From: Bradyrhizobium sp. AUGA SZCCT0283
GTDB lineage: Bacteria; Pseudomonadota; Alphaproteobacteria; Rhizobiales; Xanthobacteraceae
NCBI RefSeq assembly: GCF_018130385.1
Contig: NZ_JAFCLU010000007.1
Coordinates: 124,001-188,000, forward strand
Length of the DNA stretch: 64,000 nt
Reading direction: 5' to 3'
Shown here: in pieces, positions 21,083 through 29,126 of the stretch
Layout: each line of letters begins with the position of its first letter
Numbering within the stretch: the first letter of the stretch is position 1
Program-made: the position numbers and the translations under genes
The notes under the pieces: generated by a model
The model's input: the letters and a program-made list of their open reading frames with translations, nothing else
Database searches by the model: none
Told to the model about the DNA's origin: nothing

Positions 21083-21673
21083 TTAGCGTTCGATGGTCCC
21101 GATGCGGCGGATCTTCTTCTGCAGCAGCAGCACGCCGTAGAGCAGCGCCTCCGCCGTCGGCGGGCATCCGGGCACGTAGATGTCGATCGGCACGATGCGG
21201 TCGCAGCCGCGCACGACCGAGTAGGAATAGTGATAGTAGCCGCCTCCATTGGCGCACGACCCCATCGAGATCACGTAGCGCGGCTCGGGCATCTGGTCGT
21301 AGACCTTGCGCAGCGCCGGCGCCATCTTGTTGGTCAGCGTGCCCGCGACGATCATGACGTCGGACTGCCGCGGCGAAGCGCGCGGAGCGAAGCCGAAGCG
21401 CTCGACGTCGTAGCGCGGCATCGACACCTGCATCATCTCGACCGCGCAGCAGGCGAGACCGAAGGTCATCCACATCAGCGAACCCGTACGCGCCCAGGTG
21501 ATCAGATCGTCGGCCGCGGCAACGAAGAAGCCCTTGTCCGAGAGCTCGTGGTTGACCTCGAGGAAAAACGGATCATTGGCCCCGACCGGCTTGCCGGTCG
21601 AGGGGTCGAGAATGCCCTTCGGCGCCTGCGCGATCGCGGGCGAAGAGCCAGCTGCTGTCGGGCTCAATCCCAT
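21083..21673 (-). CDS. nuoB: NADH-quinone oxidoreductase subunit B
   Basis: A 196-residue subunit carrying the terminal [4Fe-4S] cluster N2 that hands electrons to quinone. Ligand cysteines appear in [10 protein letters not shown] (adjacent pair), GSCANGG and [13 protein letters not shown] chose [10 protein letters not shown] at 21673, which overlaps the nuoA stop by 10 bases; a start seven codons upstream at 21694 is possible but would overlap nuoA by 31 bases. Confidence 0.94.
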   Translation of the reverse strand: MGLSPTAAGSSPAIAQAPKGILDPSTGKPVGANDPFFLEVNHELSDKGFFVAAADDLITWARTGSLMWMTFGLACCAVEMMQVSMPRYDVERFGFAPRASPRQSDVMIVAGTLTNKMAPALRKVYDQMPEPRYVISMGSCANGGGYYHYSYSVVRGCDRIVPIDIYVPGCPPTAEALLYGVLLLQKKIRRIGTIER

Positions 21674-22029
21674 TCGAGCGCGCCTTTCTTCCACTCATAA
21701 GCAAAGCCGACCGTGAGGACGGCGAGGAACACCATCATGGACCAGAAGCCGGTGGCGCCGAGCTTGCCGAAGGCGACCGCCCACGGGAACAGGAATGCCA
21801 CTTCGAGGTCGAAGATGATGAAGAGGATCGCGACCAGGTAGAAGCGGACGTCGAACTTCATGCGGGCGTCGTCAAAAGCGTTGAATCCGCATTCATAGGC
21901 GGAGAGCTTCTCCGGGTCAGGCTGCTGGAACGCGACCAGGAACGGGGCGATCAGGAGCGCCAGACCGATCAGGCTAGCCACCCCGATAAACACCACAAGT
22001 GGAAGGTAATTCTGCAGGATGCCGGTCAT
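21664..22029 (-). CDS. nuoA: NADH-quinone oxidoreductase subunit A, first gene of the nuo operon
   Basis: A 121-residue membrane subunit with three helices and the conserved loop [37 protein letters not shown], only part of which is needed to recognise the family. It sits at the quinone-site junction of complex I. It is the first gene of the operon; the 198 bases upstream to the MarR gene should hold the nuo promoter, but I see no box clear enough to call. Confidence 0.95.
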   Translation of the reverse strand: MTGILQNYLPLVVFIGVASLIGLALLIAPFLVAFQQPDPEKLSAYECGFNAFDDARMKFDVRFYLVAILFIIFDLEVAFLFPWAVAFGKLGATGFWSMMVFLAVLTVGFAYEWKKGALEWD

Positions 22030-22227
22030 CGGCGGTGCCTTTTCCTGCGGATTTCGACCGCAGATTCGTTGATTGGAATTATTCTTGGCTTAGCGCAGCG
22101 CAACAGGGGGCGCAAGACAAGCCGGCTTGACGTCCCTGCCCGCCCTTGGCGCGTCGGCAGAACCCGAAAAAGTGTTGCGTTCCTGCCTCTCCCGACCAAC
22201 GCGCGCCGGGCCGCAAGGTGCCGAATT

Positions 22228-22743
22228 TCAGTTCAAATCCTTCTCGTCCGCGAGCATCTGGGCAGCCGTGTCGGTCAGGCGATCGATCTGGTCGAGCAGC
22301 ACCTTGAACTCGTCCTTGCTGAGCTGTTCCAAGAGGCGCCGGTTACGTTCCTGCGCGCCTGCCACAATGGTGTCATGCGCCGCCAGCCCCGCCTTGGTCA
22401 GGCAGACCAGCGTCTCGCGGTTGTCCCGCGGATTGACCTCCTTGGCGACCAGCTTGCGCGAAACCAGTTCCGCCAGCGCCCGGCTGATCTGCCCCTTGTC
22501 CATGCCGACCGCTTCCGCCAGCCGCACCACGCTCATCGGCGGCCGCCGCCCCAGCGAGGCCACCAGGCCGAATTCCACCGAGGAGAGCCCCGCCAGTCGC
22601 TTGTAGCGCAGGATCGCGCCGCGCTTGAGCAGATTGGCCAGCACCATCAGCCGCGACGACATCATCGCGGTGATCGGCGCCAATGCCTCGTCATTCCCCG
22701 CGGCGGGCGGAGGCGCGGTCTGCTTTCCGGGCTTCTGGCTCAT
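22228..22743 (-). CDS. MarR-family transcriptional regulator
   Basis: A 171-residue winged-helix repressor-type protein. The central DNA-binding part contains LSSVEFGLVASLG, the recognition-helix region MSVVRLAEAVGMDKGQISRALAELVSR and the wing with DPRDN-like sequence (NPRDNRETLVCLT), typical of MarR. I chose the ATG at 22743; a TTG two codons upstream is possible. It is divergent from the Rieske oxygenase gene, with a long dyad between the two starts that is its likely operator. It probably responds to the oxygenase substrate. Confidence 0.88.
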   Translation of the reverse strand: MSQKPGKQTAPPPAAGNDEALAPITAMMSSRLMVLANLLKRGAILRYKRLAGLSSVEFGLVASLGRRPPMSVVRLAEAVGMDKGQISRALAELVSRKLVAKEVNPRDNRETLVCLTKAGLAAHDTIVAGAQERNRRLLEQLSKDEFKVLLDQIDRLTDTAAQMLADEKDLN

Positions 22744-22818
22744 CCCCAACCTCTGCCAACAAAGCGGGCCGATGCCAAGGTCAGTGGCGATGGCGATCGA
22801 ACAAAGTAATCAAGCGAT

Positions 22819-22860
22819 GTGAAATCAGATCGTTGACATTGTCATCGATCTGCATTTCAC
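22819..22860. promoter_or_regulatory. 42-bp dyad, predicted MarR operator overlapping a TTGACA box
   Basis: The core is CAGATCGTTGACA-T-TGTCATCGATCTG (22826-22852), two 13-base arms with a single mismatch. It is flanked by GTGAAAT (22819-22825) and ATTTCAC (22854-22860), which extend the symmetry apart from one extra base on the right. A consensus -35 box TTGACA lies inside it at 22833-22838, oriented towards the Rieske gene. Binding of a dimeric MarR protein would block that promoter. The divergent location between regulator and target supports this reading. Confidence 0.7.
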
Positions 22861-22917
22861 TTCCCTCAAGCACGTCAAACGACCGCGGCGCTAAAAGCCG
22901 TGGCGGGAGGAAACGGC

Positions 22918-24108
22918 ATGAGCATTACGCAGCGGGATCGCGATCTCGGGACCGGCTATGCCATGAAGCCGTCCACGACCCGGACCGAATTGACCTCGGT
23001 CGGCCGCGGCACGCCAATGGGCGAGCTGTTGCGGCGCTACTGGCACCCGGTCGGCCTTGTCACCGACGCCACCGATATCCCCAAAAAAGTGCGCGTGCTC
23101 GGCGAGGATCTGGTGCTGTTTCGCGACAAGCACGCCCGGGTCGGCCTGTTGCACGCCCGCTGCTGCCATCGCGGCACCACGCTCTATTACGGCAAGGTCG
23201 AGGAAGACGGCATCCGCTGCTGCTATCACGGCTGGAAGTTCGACACCGAGGGCCGTTGCCTCGAACAGCCCTGCGAGCCCGAGGGCGGCCCGTTCAAGGA
23301 CAAGATTCGCCAACCCTGGTACCCCGTGCAGGAACGCTACGGCCTGATCTTCGCCTATCTCGGACCGGCCGAGAAGAAGCCGGCACTGCCGCGCTACGAG
23401 TGCCTGGAAAAGATGGACGACGGCGAGTTCGTCGAGGCCGATGATTCCTCCATAGGCGGCGGCGGCCCGGCGATCATTCCCTGCAACTGGCTGCAGCATT
23501 TCGAAAACGTGGTCGATCCCTACCACGTGCCGGTGCTGCACGGCTCGTTCTCGGGGCCGCAATTCACCAACATGATGGCCTCGATGCCGGAGGTGAAGTT
23601 CGAGACGTCGCCGCGCGGCGTCACCGTGCGCTCGATCCGGCATCAGGACGACGGCAAGGTTTTCTACCGGGTAACGGAAGCCGCCCTCCCCACGCTGCGC
23701 GTGGTGCCCAATCCGCGCGTCGCCCAATTCGCCCGCGTCGAGTCGATCGGCTGGACCTTGCCGATCGACGATACGTCGTTCCGCATCTATGTCGCGGGCC
23801 GGGTGAAGACATCAGGCGACATCGGACGGATGCGCTCCAAATTCAACGGCAAGTTCTGGTGGGACATGACCGAACAGGAGCACCGGCAATTTCCGGGCGA
23901 TTACGAGGCGCAGGTCGGCCAGGGCCCGGTGACATTGCATTCGGAAGAGCATTTTGGCCAGAGCGACCGCGGCATCCTGATGATCCGGCGGATGCTGGGC
24001 GATCAGCTGGAAGCGATGGCCGCGGGCCGAGATCCGATCGGCATCTCCTTCGCTTCAAACGCGCCGCCGGTTGAATTCGAGGCGGGGAATTTCATTCGCG
24101 AGGCGTGA
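22918..24108 (+). CDS. Rieske [2Fe-2S] aromatic-ring oxygenase, large subunit
   Basis: A 396-residue protein of the ring-hydroxylating or demethylating oxygenase type (phthalate oxygenase-like group). The Rieske cluster ligands are C82-x-H84 (CCHRG) and C101-x2-H104 (CCYHGW). The mononuclear iron site is D200-x2-H203-x4-H208 in NVVDPYHVPVLH, with N197 before it. The start at 22918 (MSITQRDRD) has a GGGAGG ribosome binding site; upstream in-frame codons are not needed. The product would act in the cytoplasm on an aromatic or related compound, with electrons from a separate reductase not seen nearby. It is followed after 43 bases by a frameshifted MFS transporter and is probably controlled by the divergent MarR protein. 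The substrate is unknown. Confidence 0.9.
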   Translation: MSITQRDRDLGTGYAMKPSTTRTELTSVGRGTPMGELLRRYWHPVGLVTDATDIPKKVRVLGEDLVLFRDKHARVGLLHARCCHRGTTLYYGKVEEDGIRCCYHGWKFDTEGRCLEQPCEPEGGPFKDKIRQPWYPVQERYGLIFAYLGPAEKKPALPRYECLEKMDDGEFVEADDSSIGGGGPAIIPCNWLQHFENVVDPYHVPVLHGSFSGPQFTNMMASMPEVKFETSPRGVTVRSIRHQDDGKVFYRVTEAALPTLRVVPNPRVAQFARVESIGWTLPIDDTSFRIYVAGRVKTSGDIGRMRSKFNGKFWWDMTEQEHRQFPGDYEAQVGQGPVTLHSEEHFGQSDRGILMIRRMLGDQLEAMAAGRDPIGISFASNAPPVEFEAGNFIREA

Positions 24109-24151
24109 GGCGCAAACGAAACGGAATAAATCCGAAAAAAAGGGGGAAACC

Positions 24152-25437
24152 ATGGTCGATCTCGCGCCGCAGGCGGCCTTGCAAGCGCAAGCCGCCGCAA
24201 GGCCCTCGATCCGGCGATATTACGTGCTGGCGCTGTTGACCGTCATCTATGCGCTGAACTTCCTCGACCGCACCATCTTCAACGTCCTGATCGAGCCGAT
24301 CAAAAAGGAATTTGCGCTGAGCGACACTACGATGGGCCTGCTCGCAGGCTTCGGCTTCGTGCTGTTCTATTCGCTGCTCGGCATCCCGATCGCGCGCCTC
24401 GCCGACCGCTTCAACCGGCGCAACATCGTAGCCGTTGCGTTGGCGTTCTGGAGCGCGATGACGGTCTTTTGCGGCATGGCCTCGCGACGCTGGCACTGGC
24501 GCGCATCGGCGTCGGCATCGGCGAATCCGGTGGCACGCCCGCCTCGCAGTCGATCATTGCCGATCTCTTCAGCAAGAACGAACGCCCACGCGCGCTCGGC
24601 GTCTACGCCATCGGCACCTATCTTGGCGTATTCCTCGGCTATTTCATCGGCGGCTATATCAACCAGTACTACGGCTGGCGGATGGCGTTCTATGTCGCCG
24701 GCCTGCCCGGCCTCGCGCTTGCCGCGGTGCTGTGGCTGACGATCTCCGAACCGAAGCGCGGGTCGATGGCGGAGACGTTTACGCCGGAGCCGATCGGGCC
24801 CACGCTCGGCTTCCTTGCCTCACAGCGGACGTTTGTGATTTTGCTCGCAGGCTTTTGCCTGACGACCTACACCAACTACGCGACCTCCGCCTGGATTCCG
24901 CCCTTCCTGGCGCGGGTGCACCATCTCTCCAGCGCCGAGATCGGTACCTATGCCGGCACCTTCAAGGGGCTGTGCGGCATCGCCGGCACGCTGCTCGGCG
25001 GATTCGTGGTGGCCCAGATCGGCCGCCGCGACGATCGCTGGAAATTGTGGGCGCCCGCGATCACATCAGGCCTCGCGGGACCTGTGTTTGCGCTGTGCAT
25101 GCTGACCCAGGACTTCACTACGATGGTGGCCACACTGGCGGCCACCTCGTTCCTGGTCGGCTTTCATCTCGGCCCGATCTTTGCGATCGCGCAAACCGTT
25201 GCAAAGCCGAGCATGCGGGCGCTGGCATCCGCGATCATGCTGCTGACGGCCGCCGGATTCGGCCAGGGCATCGGCCCGCTGGCGGTCGGCATGCTCAACG
25301 ACGCGCTGAAGAACGATTTTGGCGCCCAGGCCGTGCGGTATTCGCTGCTGTCGGCTGCGGTGACGACCACGGTCGGGGCCTTGTTGTTCATCTGGGCGGC
25401 ACGGTCGATTCGCGCCGATATTCAGCGGGCGAGCTGA
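24152..25437 (+). pseudogene. MFS transporter interrupted by a frameshift
   Basis: The sequence encodes a 12-helix major facilitator transporter (spinster-like/sugar or aromatic acid type) in two frames. The first part (24152 to about 24481) starts MVDLAPQAALQAQ and contains YALNFLDRTIFNVLIEPIKK and the loop RLADRFNRRN. The second part resumes one frame back at LATLALARIGVGIGESGGTPASQ and runs to the stop at 25437. The break lies within about 24476-24490, at GGCATGGCCTCGCGACG. Both halves are well conserved, so the lesion is recent or is a sequencing error. The ancestral gene probably carried the Rieske enzyme's substrate into the cell. It starts 43 bases after the oxygenase stop. Confidence 0.8.
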
Positions 25438-25682
25438 TCGATCAGCTTGGCGCCGGCTCCTCCCTTGTTTTTATTAGTTTTGATCCCGGCCCACGTCGCC
25501 GCCGCCCGCATGGTTGTCGGTCAAACGGCCTGTATGTGACCTGCATCACGGATGCCTTGGCGAAAGCAGGCCAAAAACCGGCTGAACGAAACCATTTTGC
25601 CGGAACCGCGAAACGATCCTGAAACAGACGGGGCGTACCTCTTTCACCAACAGGGGCGCGGAAGGCGTCCGGGAGGCATCAC

Positions 25683-25877
25683 ATGAACCACTCAATTCAC
25701 TCAGCGGACCGCTCGACCCACCTGAAGATCGTGGTCGTCGCCTTGGTGGCAGGTATCGCGGTGGCGGCTTTCGGTATCTCGGCCCGGACCGGCGCGGATT
25801 ACAGCCAGACCGCCCAGGTCGTGAAGGCCGGCAAGGCGGTGATCGTCACCAGCTCGAGCACCACGACGGTCCGTTAA
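25683..25877 (+). CDS. Small secreted or anchored protein, 64 residues
   Basis: A 64-residue protein with a hydrophobic segment at about residues 15-32 (LKIVVVALVAGIAVAAFGI) and a short polar tail rich in Ser and Thr. A GGGAGG-like ribosome binding site precedes the ATG, and a strong terminator follows 28 bases after the stop, which supports a real monocistronic gene. I do not recognise a function. The 245 bases upstream, back to the MFS gene, contain no other gene that I can support. Confidence 0.6.
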   Translation: MNHSIHSADRSTHLKIVVVALVAGIAVAAFGISARTGADYSQTAQVVKAGKAVIVTSSSTTTVR

Positions 25878-25905
25878 ACGATATCGCCGGCGTCGGAATA
25901 AAAAC

Positions 25906-25930
25906 GGCCGCCTCACGGGGCGGCCTTTTT
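25906..25930 (+). terminator. Rho-independent terminator after the 64-residue gene
   Basis: Arms GGCCGCC (25906-25912) and GGCGGCC (25919-25925) with a 6-base loop, followed by TTTTT. It is well placed to end the small gene before it. Confidence 0.8.
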
Positions 25931-25934
25931 GCAT

Positions 25935-25993
25935 GCGACAGTCTCCATTGGCGACAGTCTCTATTTGCGACAGTCTCTATTTGCGACAGTCTC
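25935..25993. repeat. Tandem 16-bp repeat, 3.7 copies
   Basis: Four successive units of GCGACAGTCTCTATTT start at 25935, 25951, 25967 and 25983. The period is exactly 16; the first unit differs at two positions (CCATTG for CTATTT) and the last breaks off after GCGACAGTCTC. It lies between a terminator and the 3' end of tRNA-Asp. Confidence 0.85.
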
Positions 25994-26021
25994 GGAGATC
26001 AACGTCAACCCATTGAAATAA

Positions 26022-26098
26022 TGGCGCGAGAGACGGGACTCGAACCCGCGGCCTCCGCCGTGACAGGGCGGCGCTCTAACCAACTGAGCTACTCCCGC
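26022..26098 (-). tRNA. tRNA-Asp (anticodon GTC)
   Basis: Read on the minus strand, the cloverleaf is complete: acceptor GCGGGAG pairs with CTCTCGC (one G-U), the D arm is GCTCAGTTGGTTAGAGC, the anticodon loop CTGTCAC carries GTC, and the T arm is GCGGGTTCGAGTCCCGT. The 3' CCA is encoded (26022-26024). The gene is 77 bases with CCA. Confidence 0.96.
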
Positions 26099-26423
26099 GG
26101 ATGCCGTAATCATGTTCTGATCCGCGCAGAACCGAGGGCATAAAGGGCCGCCCCCGCTTAGTCAAGGACGTTGCGAATCCCAGCGCCAGACGGGCGTTTC
26201 TGCGATTACGATGCAAATAATGGCCTGTTTTCAGGCAAAACAGCGTAGGCAGCTGTCATCCGAATCGTTTAAGGCCTGATACGTCTGGGTTTCTTGAAAC
26301 CCTCCCCCGCTCTGGTTGCACCGGACTCTTAGGGTTTCAAGTCACCACGCGAGGCGTTTTCCCGGCGCGGACCGGTTTCATAAACGCGCTTGAAAGCCAT
26401 TCAACCAACGAGGAGGGCCAGAT
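26099..26423. other. Intergenic region upstream of the HU gene and of tRNA-Asp
   Basis: 325 bases with no supported gene. It must hold the divergent promoters of tRNA-Asp and of the HU gene. Visible structure: a small hairpin GCCTGTTTTCAGGC near 26223, the dyad GGGTTTCTTGAAACCC near 26289, and a degenerate copy of the GCGTTTTC...CCGGTTT palindrome near 26354-26397 related to the element between nuoM and nuoN. No promoter box is clear enough to call. Confidence 0.5.
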
Positions 26424-26723
26424 ATGGCGAAGAAAGCAGCGACTCCAGCCACCATCACACTCAAGCATCTGGCGGCAGCGCTGGCCGAGGAACACGACCT
26501 GTCGAAGAAAGCCGCCGAGGCGATCCTGACCGACATGGTCGGCAAGATTGCAAAACATCTGAAGAAGGGCGAGCGGATCCGTATCGTGGGGCTCGGCATC
26601 CTCCAGGTCCGCAAGCGCGCCGCCCGCACCGGGCGCAACCCCGCCACCGGCGAGCCGATCCAGATCAAGGCCAGCAAGAAGGTCGCCTTCCGCGCCGCCA
26701 AGGAACTCAAGGAAGCCGTGTAA
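26424..26723 (+). CDS. HU-family DNA-binding protein
   Basis: A 99-residue histone-like protein that bends and compacts DNA as a dimer. The fold is visible as two N-terminal helices (TLKHLAAALAEEHDLSKKAAEAILTDMV in part), the GLGILQVRKRAARTGRNPATGE beta-arm with the signature GRNPATGEPI, and the C-terminal AFRAAKELKEAV helix. Compared with E. coli HU it has a short Lys/Ala-rich N-terminal extension. A strong GAGGAGG ribosome binding site precedes it, and a perfect terminator follows, so it is monocistronic. Confidence 0.93.
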   Translation: MAKKAATPATITLKHLAAALAEEHDLSKKAAEAILTDMVGKIAKHLKKGERIRIVGLGILQVRKRAARTGRNPATGEPIQIKASKKVAFRAAKELKEAV

Positions 26724-26750
26724 GCCGACGCTCCCCCCCGATCGCACCAG

Positions 26751-26788
26751 AAGCGCCATTCCGGCGGGGACCCGGAATGGCGCTTTTC
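26751..26788 (+). terminator. Rho-independent terminator of the HU gene
   Basis: Perfect 14-base arms AAGCGCCATTCCGG (26751-26764) and CCGGAATGGCGCTT (26772-26785), followed by TTCTG. The stem lies 28 bases after the HU stop codon. The downstream U-run is short but the stem is very stable. Confidence 0.8.
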
Positions 26789-26828
26789 TGTTATAGAGCG
26801 CTTCCCTAGCCCAGCTTTTCGGATCGTC

Positions 26829-28085
26829 ATGCCGGCCTCAGCCCTCACCTTCACCCACGATGTCACCGAGCGCTTCCTGCGCTATGTCGTGATCGACACC
26901 CAATCCGATCCGACATCGCCGACCTGCCCTTCCACCGAGAAGCAGAAGAATCTGGGCCGCCTGCTGGCTTCGGAGTTGCAGGCCATCGGGCTCACAGACG
27001 CCCATCTCGACGAGCACGGCTACGTCTACGCGACGATCCCGGCGAACACCGACAAGAAGGTTCCGGTGATCTGCTTCTGCTCGCACATGGACACCTCACC
27101 TGATTGCACCGGCGCCAACGTCAGGCCGCAGATCGCCAGGAATTACCAGGGCGGCGACATCGTGCTGCCGGCCGATCCCACCCAGGTGATCCGCGCCGCC
27201 GACCATCCCGCGCTCGCTGAGCAGATCGGGCACGACATCATCACGACCGACGGCACCACGCTGCTGGGGGCCGACAACAAGGCCGGCCTCGCCGAGATAA
27301 TGGATGCGGCGCGGTTCCTGATTCAAAACCCGCAACTCAAGCACGGCACCATCAAGATCCTGTTCACGCCCGACGAGGAGATCGGCCGCGGCGTCGACAA
27401 GGTCGACCTGGAGAAACTCGGCGCCGACTTCGCCTATACGATGGACGGCGAAACCGCCGGGAATATCGAGGACGAAACCTTTTCGGCCGACGGCGCCACC
27501 ATCACCATCGAGGGTGTCTCGACCCATCCCGGCTTTGCAAAAGGCAAGATGGAGCACGCGATCAAGATCGCCGCGGCCATCGTCGACCGCCTGCCCAGGG
27601 ACACCTGCTCGCCGGAGACGACTGAAGGCAAGGAAGGCTTTCTGCATCCGATCGGCATTACGGGCGCGCTGGAGAAAGTCACCATCGGCTTCATCCTGCG
27701 CGATTTCACCGACGAGGGGCTGCAGCAAAAGGAAGCCCTGCTCGAAGGCATCGTCAAAGAGGTGATGAAGGATTATCCGCGCTCGACGTACCGGATGGAG
27801 GTCAAGCCGCAATACCGCAACATGAAGCAGGTGATCGACCGCCACCCCGAGACCGTCGACTACGCCATCGAGGCGATCCGTCGCGCAGGCCTGACACCGG
27901 TGCGAAGCTCGATCCGCGGCGGCACCGACGGCTCACGGCTGTCGTTCATGGGCCTGCCCTGCCCCAATATCTTCGCCGGCGAACACGCGTTCCACTCGCG
28001 GCTGGAGTGGGTCAGCCGCCAGGACTTGGAAAAGGCCGCCGAGACGATCGTGCATCTGGCGATGATCTGGGAAGAGCGGGCTTAG
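26829..28085 (+). CDS. pepT: Peptidase T (tripeptide aminopeptidase)
   Basis: A 418-residue cytoplasmic zinc peptidase of family M20B that removes N-terminal residues from tripeptides. Metal ligands and catalytic residues are in place: H86 and D88 in CSHMDTSPD, D149 in GADNKAG, the catalytic E183/E184 in TPDEEIGRG, D206 in TMDGE and H386 in GEHAFHS. The length is typical of PepT. The ATG at 26829 gives the normal N-terminus (TFTHDVTERFLRYV). It is preceded by the HU terminator and followed by a fragment of a dispersed repeat. Confidence 0.94.
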   Translation: MPASALTFTHDVTERFLRYVVIDTQSDPTSPTCPSTEKQKNLGRLLASELQAIGLTDAHLDEHGYVYATIPANTDKKVPVICFCSHMDTSPDCTGANVRPQIARNYQGGDIVLPADPTQVIRAADHPALAEQIGHDIITTDGTTLLGADNKAGLAEIMDAARFLIQNPQLKHGTIKILFTPDEEIGRGVDKVDLEKLGADFAYTMDGETAGNIEDETFSADGATITIEGVSTHPGFAKGKMEHAIKIAAAIVDRLPRDTCSPETTEGKEGFLHPIGITGALEKVTIGFILRDFTDEGLQQKEALLEGIVKEVMKDYPRSTYRMEVKPQYRNMKQVIDRHPETVDYAIEAIRRAGLTPVRSSIRGGTDGSRLSFMGLPCPNIFAGEHAFHSRLEWVSRQDLEKAAETIVHLAMIWEERA

Positions 28086-28110
28086 CAACTTCGGCAAAGC
28101 TCCACCCCCA

Positions 28111-28172
28111 TCATTGCCTGCGACAAACGCGAAGCGTTTGCGCAAGGAAGCGATAGCGACGTGGTTGCAAGC
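28111..28172. repeat. Partial copy of a dispersed TCATTGCCTGCGACAAACGC repeat
   Basis: The segment from TCATTGCCTGCGACAAACGC through GAAGCGTTTGCGCAAGGAAG to about 28172 matches the first part of the longer copy at 28953-29102 almost base for base (for example GCGCAAGGAAGCGATAGCGACG against GCGCAAGGGAGCGAAAGCGACG). It is placed just before the secreted-protein gene at 28210. Confidence 0.7.
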
Positions 28173-28209
28173 CGGGTACGCCGCGTTATTGAAAACGAGG
28201 AGCTCTACC

Positions 28210-28587
28210 ATGCGGTTGTCCAAGGTCGCCGTTTTGGCGCTTATCGTTGGAGCCACAGGCTCGATGTCCGCGTCTTCAGCGCTGGCCGCGTCTGACTGTC
28301 CAAAATTAGTGGAACTAGCGGATTGGGGCGAGAACTCGACCGGCGACATCAGCGTCGCGTCCGGGCAAAGTTGCCTGTTTCCGATCACGATGCGCGGCAC
28401 GGTGAATAGCTCGGACATTTTTCAAAAGCCGGCACACGGCAAGTTGAAAAAGCTCAACGTAACGACTTACGAATACAAGGCGAAGGCTAGATACAAGGGA
28501 AGCGATACTTTTGCCATCAAAGCAACGGGTCAGGGGCCGACGGCTTCTGGGACGTCGGTCATTACCGTGCACGCGACAATCAAATAG
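28210..28587 (+). CDS. Secreted beta-rich protein of unknown function
   Basis: A 125-residue protein with a clear Sec signal peptide (about residues 1-29, ...SSALAA), followed by a ~95-residue domain with alternating hydrophobic residues and a Gly/Thr-rich end (KGSDTFAIKATGQGPTASGTSVITVHATIK), suggesting an Ig-like or cadherin-like beta sandwich. Two cysteines (SDCPK and QSCLF) may form a disulfide. I chose the ATG at 28210 because it starts the signal peptide; the frame upstream reads through the dispersed repeat. The function is unknown. Confidence 0.7.
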   Translation: MRLSKVAVLALIVGATGSMSASSALAASDCPKLVELADWGENSTGDISVASGQSCLFPITMRGTVNSSDIFQKPAHGKLKKLNVTTYEYKAKARYKGSDTFAIKATGQGPTASGTSVITVHATIK

Positions 28588-28639
28588 CGTTCCTCGCGCC
28601 ATTGGGCGGAGGACGCGCGTTGCCGTCCGACAAGTTATC

Positions 28640-28873
28640 TTATGGCAGCGATCCTCTCAGGCCTCTGACACCAGTATCCGGGGTGGCTCGCCCAACGCTC
28701 TCATGAGCGGTGGGCGTGCGGACATCACTGTGTTCGGACGCAGTGATGACTCGAACGACGATCGCGCCGAGCACAAGCACCACGAGCATAATCAGCCCGG
28801 TCCGGGCCGGAGTTAGATGCCGATCGGACAAGCGCACCATTGCCGCACCCATGCGCATCGCCACCAGCCCCAT
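28640..28873 (-). CDS. Possible small single-pass membrane protein
   Basis: A 77-residue reading frame with one strongly hydrophobic segment (TGLIMLVVLVLGAIVVRVI) followed by a polar tail. It lies in a region otherwise free of genes, opposite in direction to its left neighbour. MVRLSDRHL (start 28840) is a plausible shorter start. There is no recognisable family and no clear ribosome binding site, so it may not be real. Confidence 0.35.
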   Translation of the reverse strand: MGLVAMRMGAAMVRLSDRHLTPARTGLIMLVVLVLGAIVVRVITASEHSDVRTPTAHESVGRATPDTGVRGLRGSLP

Positions 28874-28952
28874 GCAACAAGCGTCGTTGAGTCGTCAGGC
28901 GATTTGGTGGCGTGGCGATGGCGATCCGGCGTTCAATTGGAAGCTCTCACGC

Positions 28953-29102
28953 CGTCATTGCCTGCGACAAACGCGAAGCGTTTGCGCAAGGGAGCGAAAG
29001 CGACGAAGCAATCCATGCTTCCGCGCCCGCCGGTGGTTGGATTGCTTCGCGGAGCCTGTCATCGGGCGCGCGTTCGCGCGACCCGTTGGCTCGCAATGAC
29101 GA
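28953..29102. repeat. Long dispersed repeat ending in GCAATGAC
   Basis: About 150 bases bounded by CGTCATTG (28953) and CAATGACG (reverse complement) at the right end. The interior contains AAGCAATCCATGC and GGATTGCTTCGCGGAGCCTG in opposite orientation, so the element can fold back. A related element of about 116 bases lies at 62363-62478 and a partial one at 28111. Elements with these CATTGCGAG-type ends and AAGCAATCC cores are very common in Bradyrhizobium intergenic DNA. Confidence 0.75.
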
Positions 29103-29126
29103 TGTGGCGCGAGGCTGCGCCCGTTG

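Noticed and set aside
25432..25447. A perfect 16-bp palindrome AGCTGATCGATCAGCT across the MFS stop codon
   Set aside because: It is short and has no U-tract; a chance palindrome around GATC is common in GC-rich DNA.
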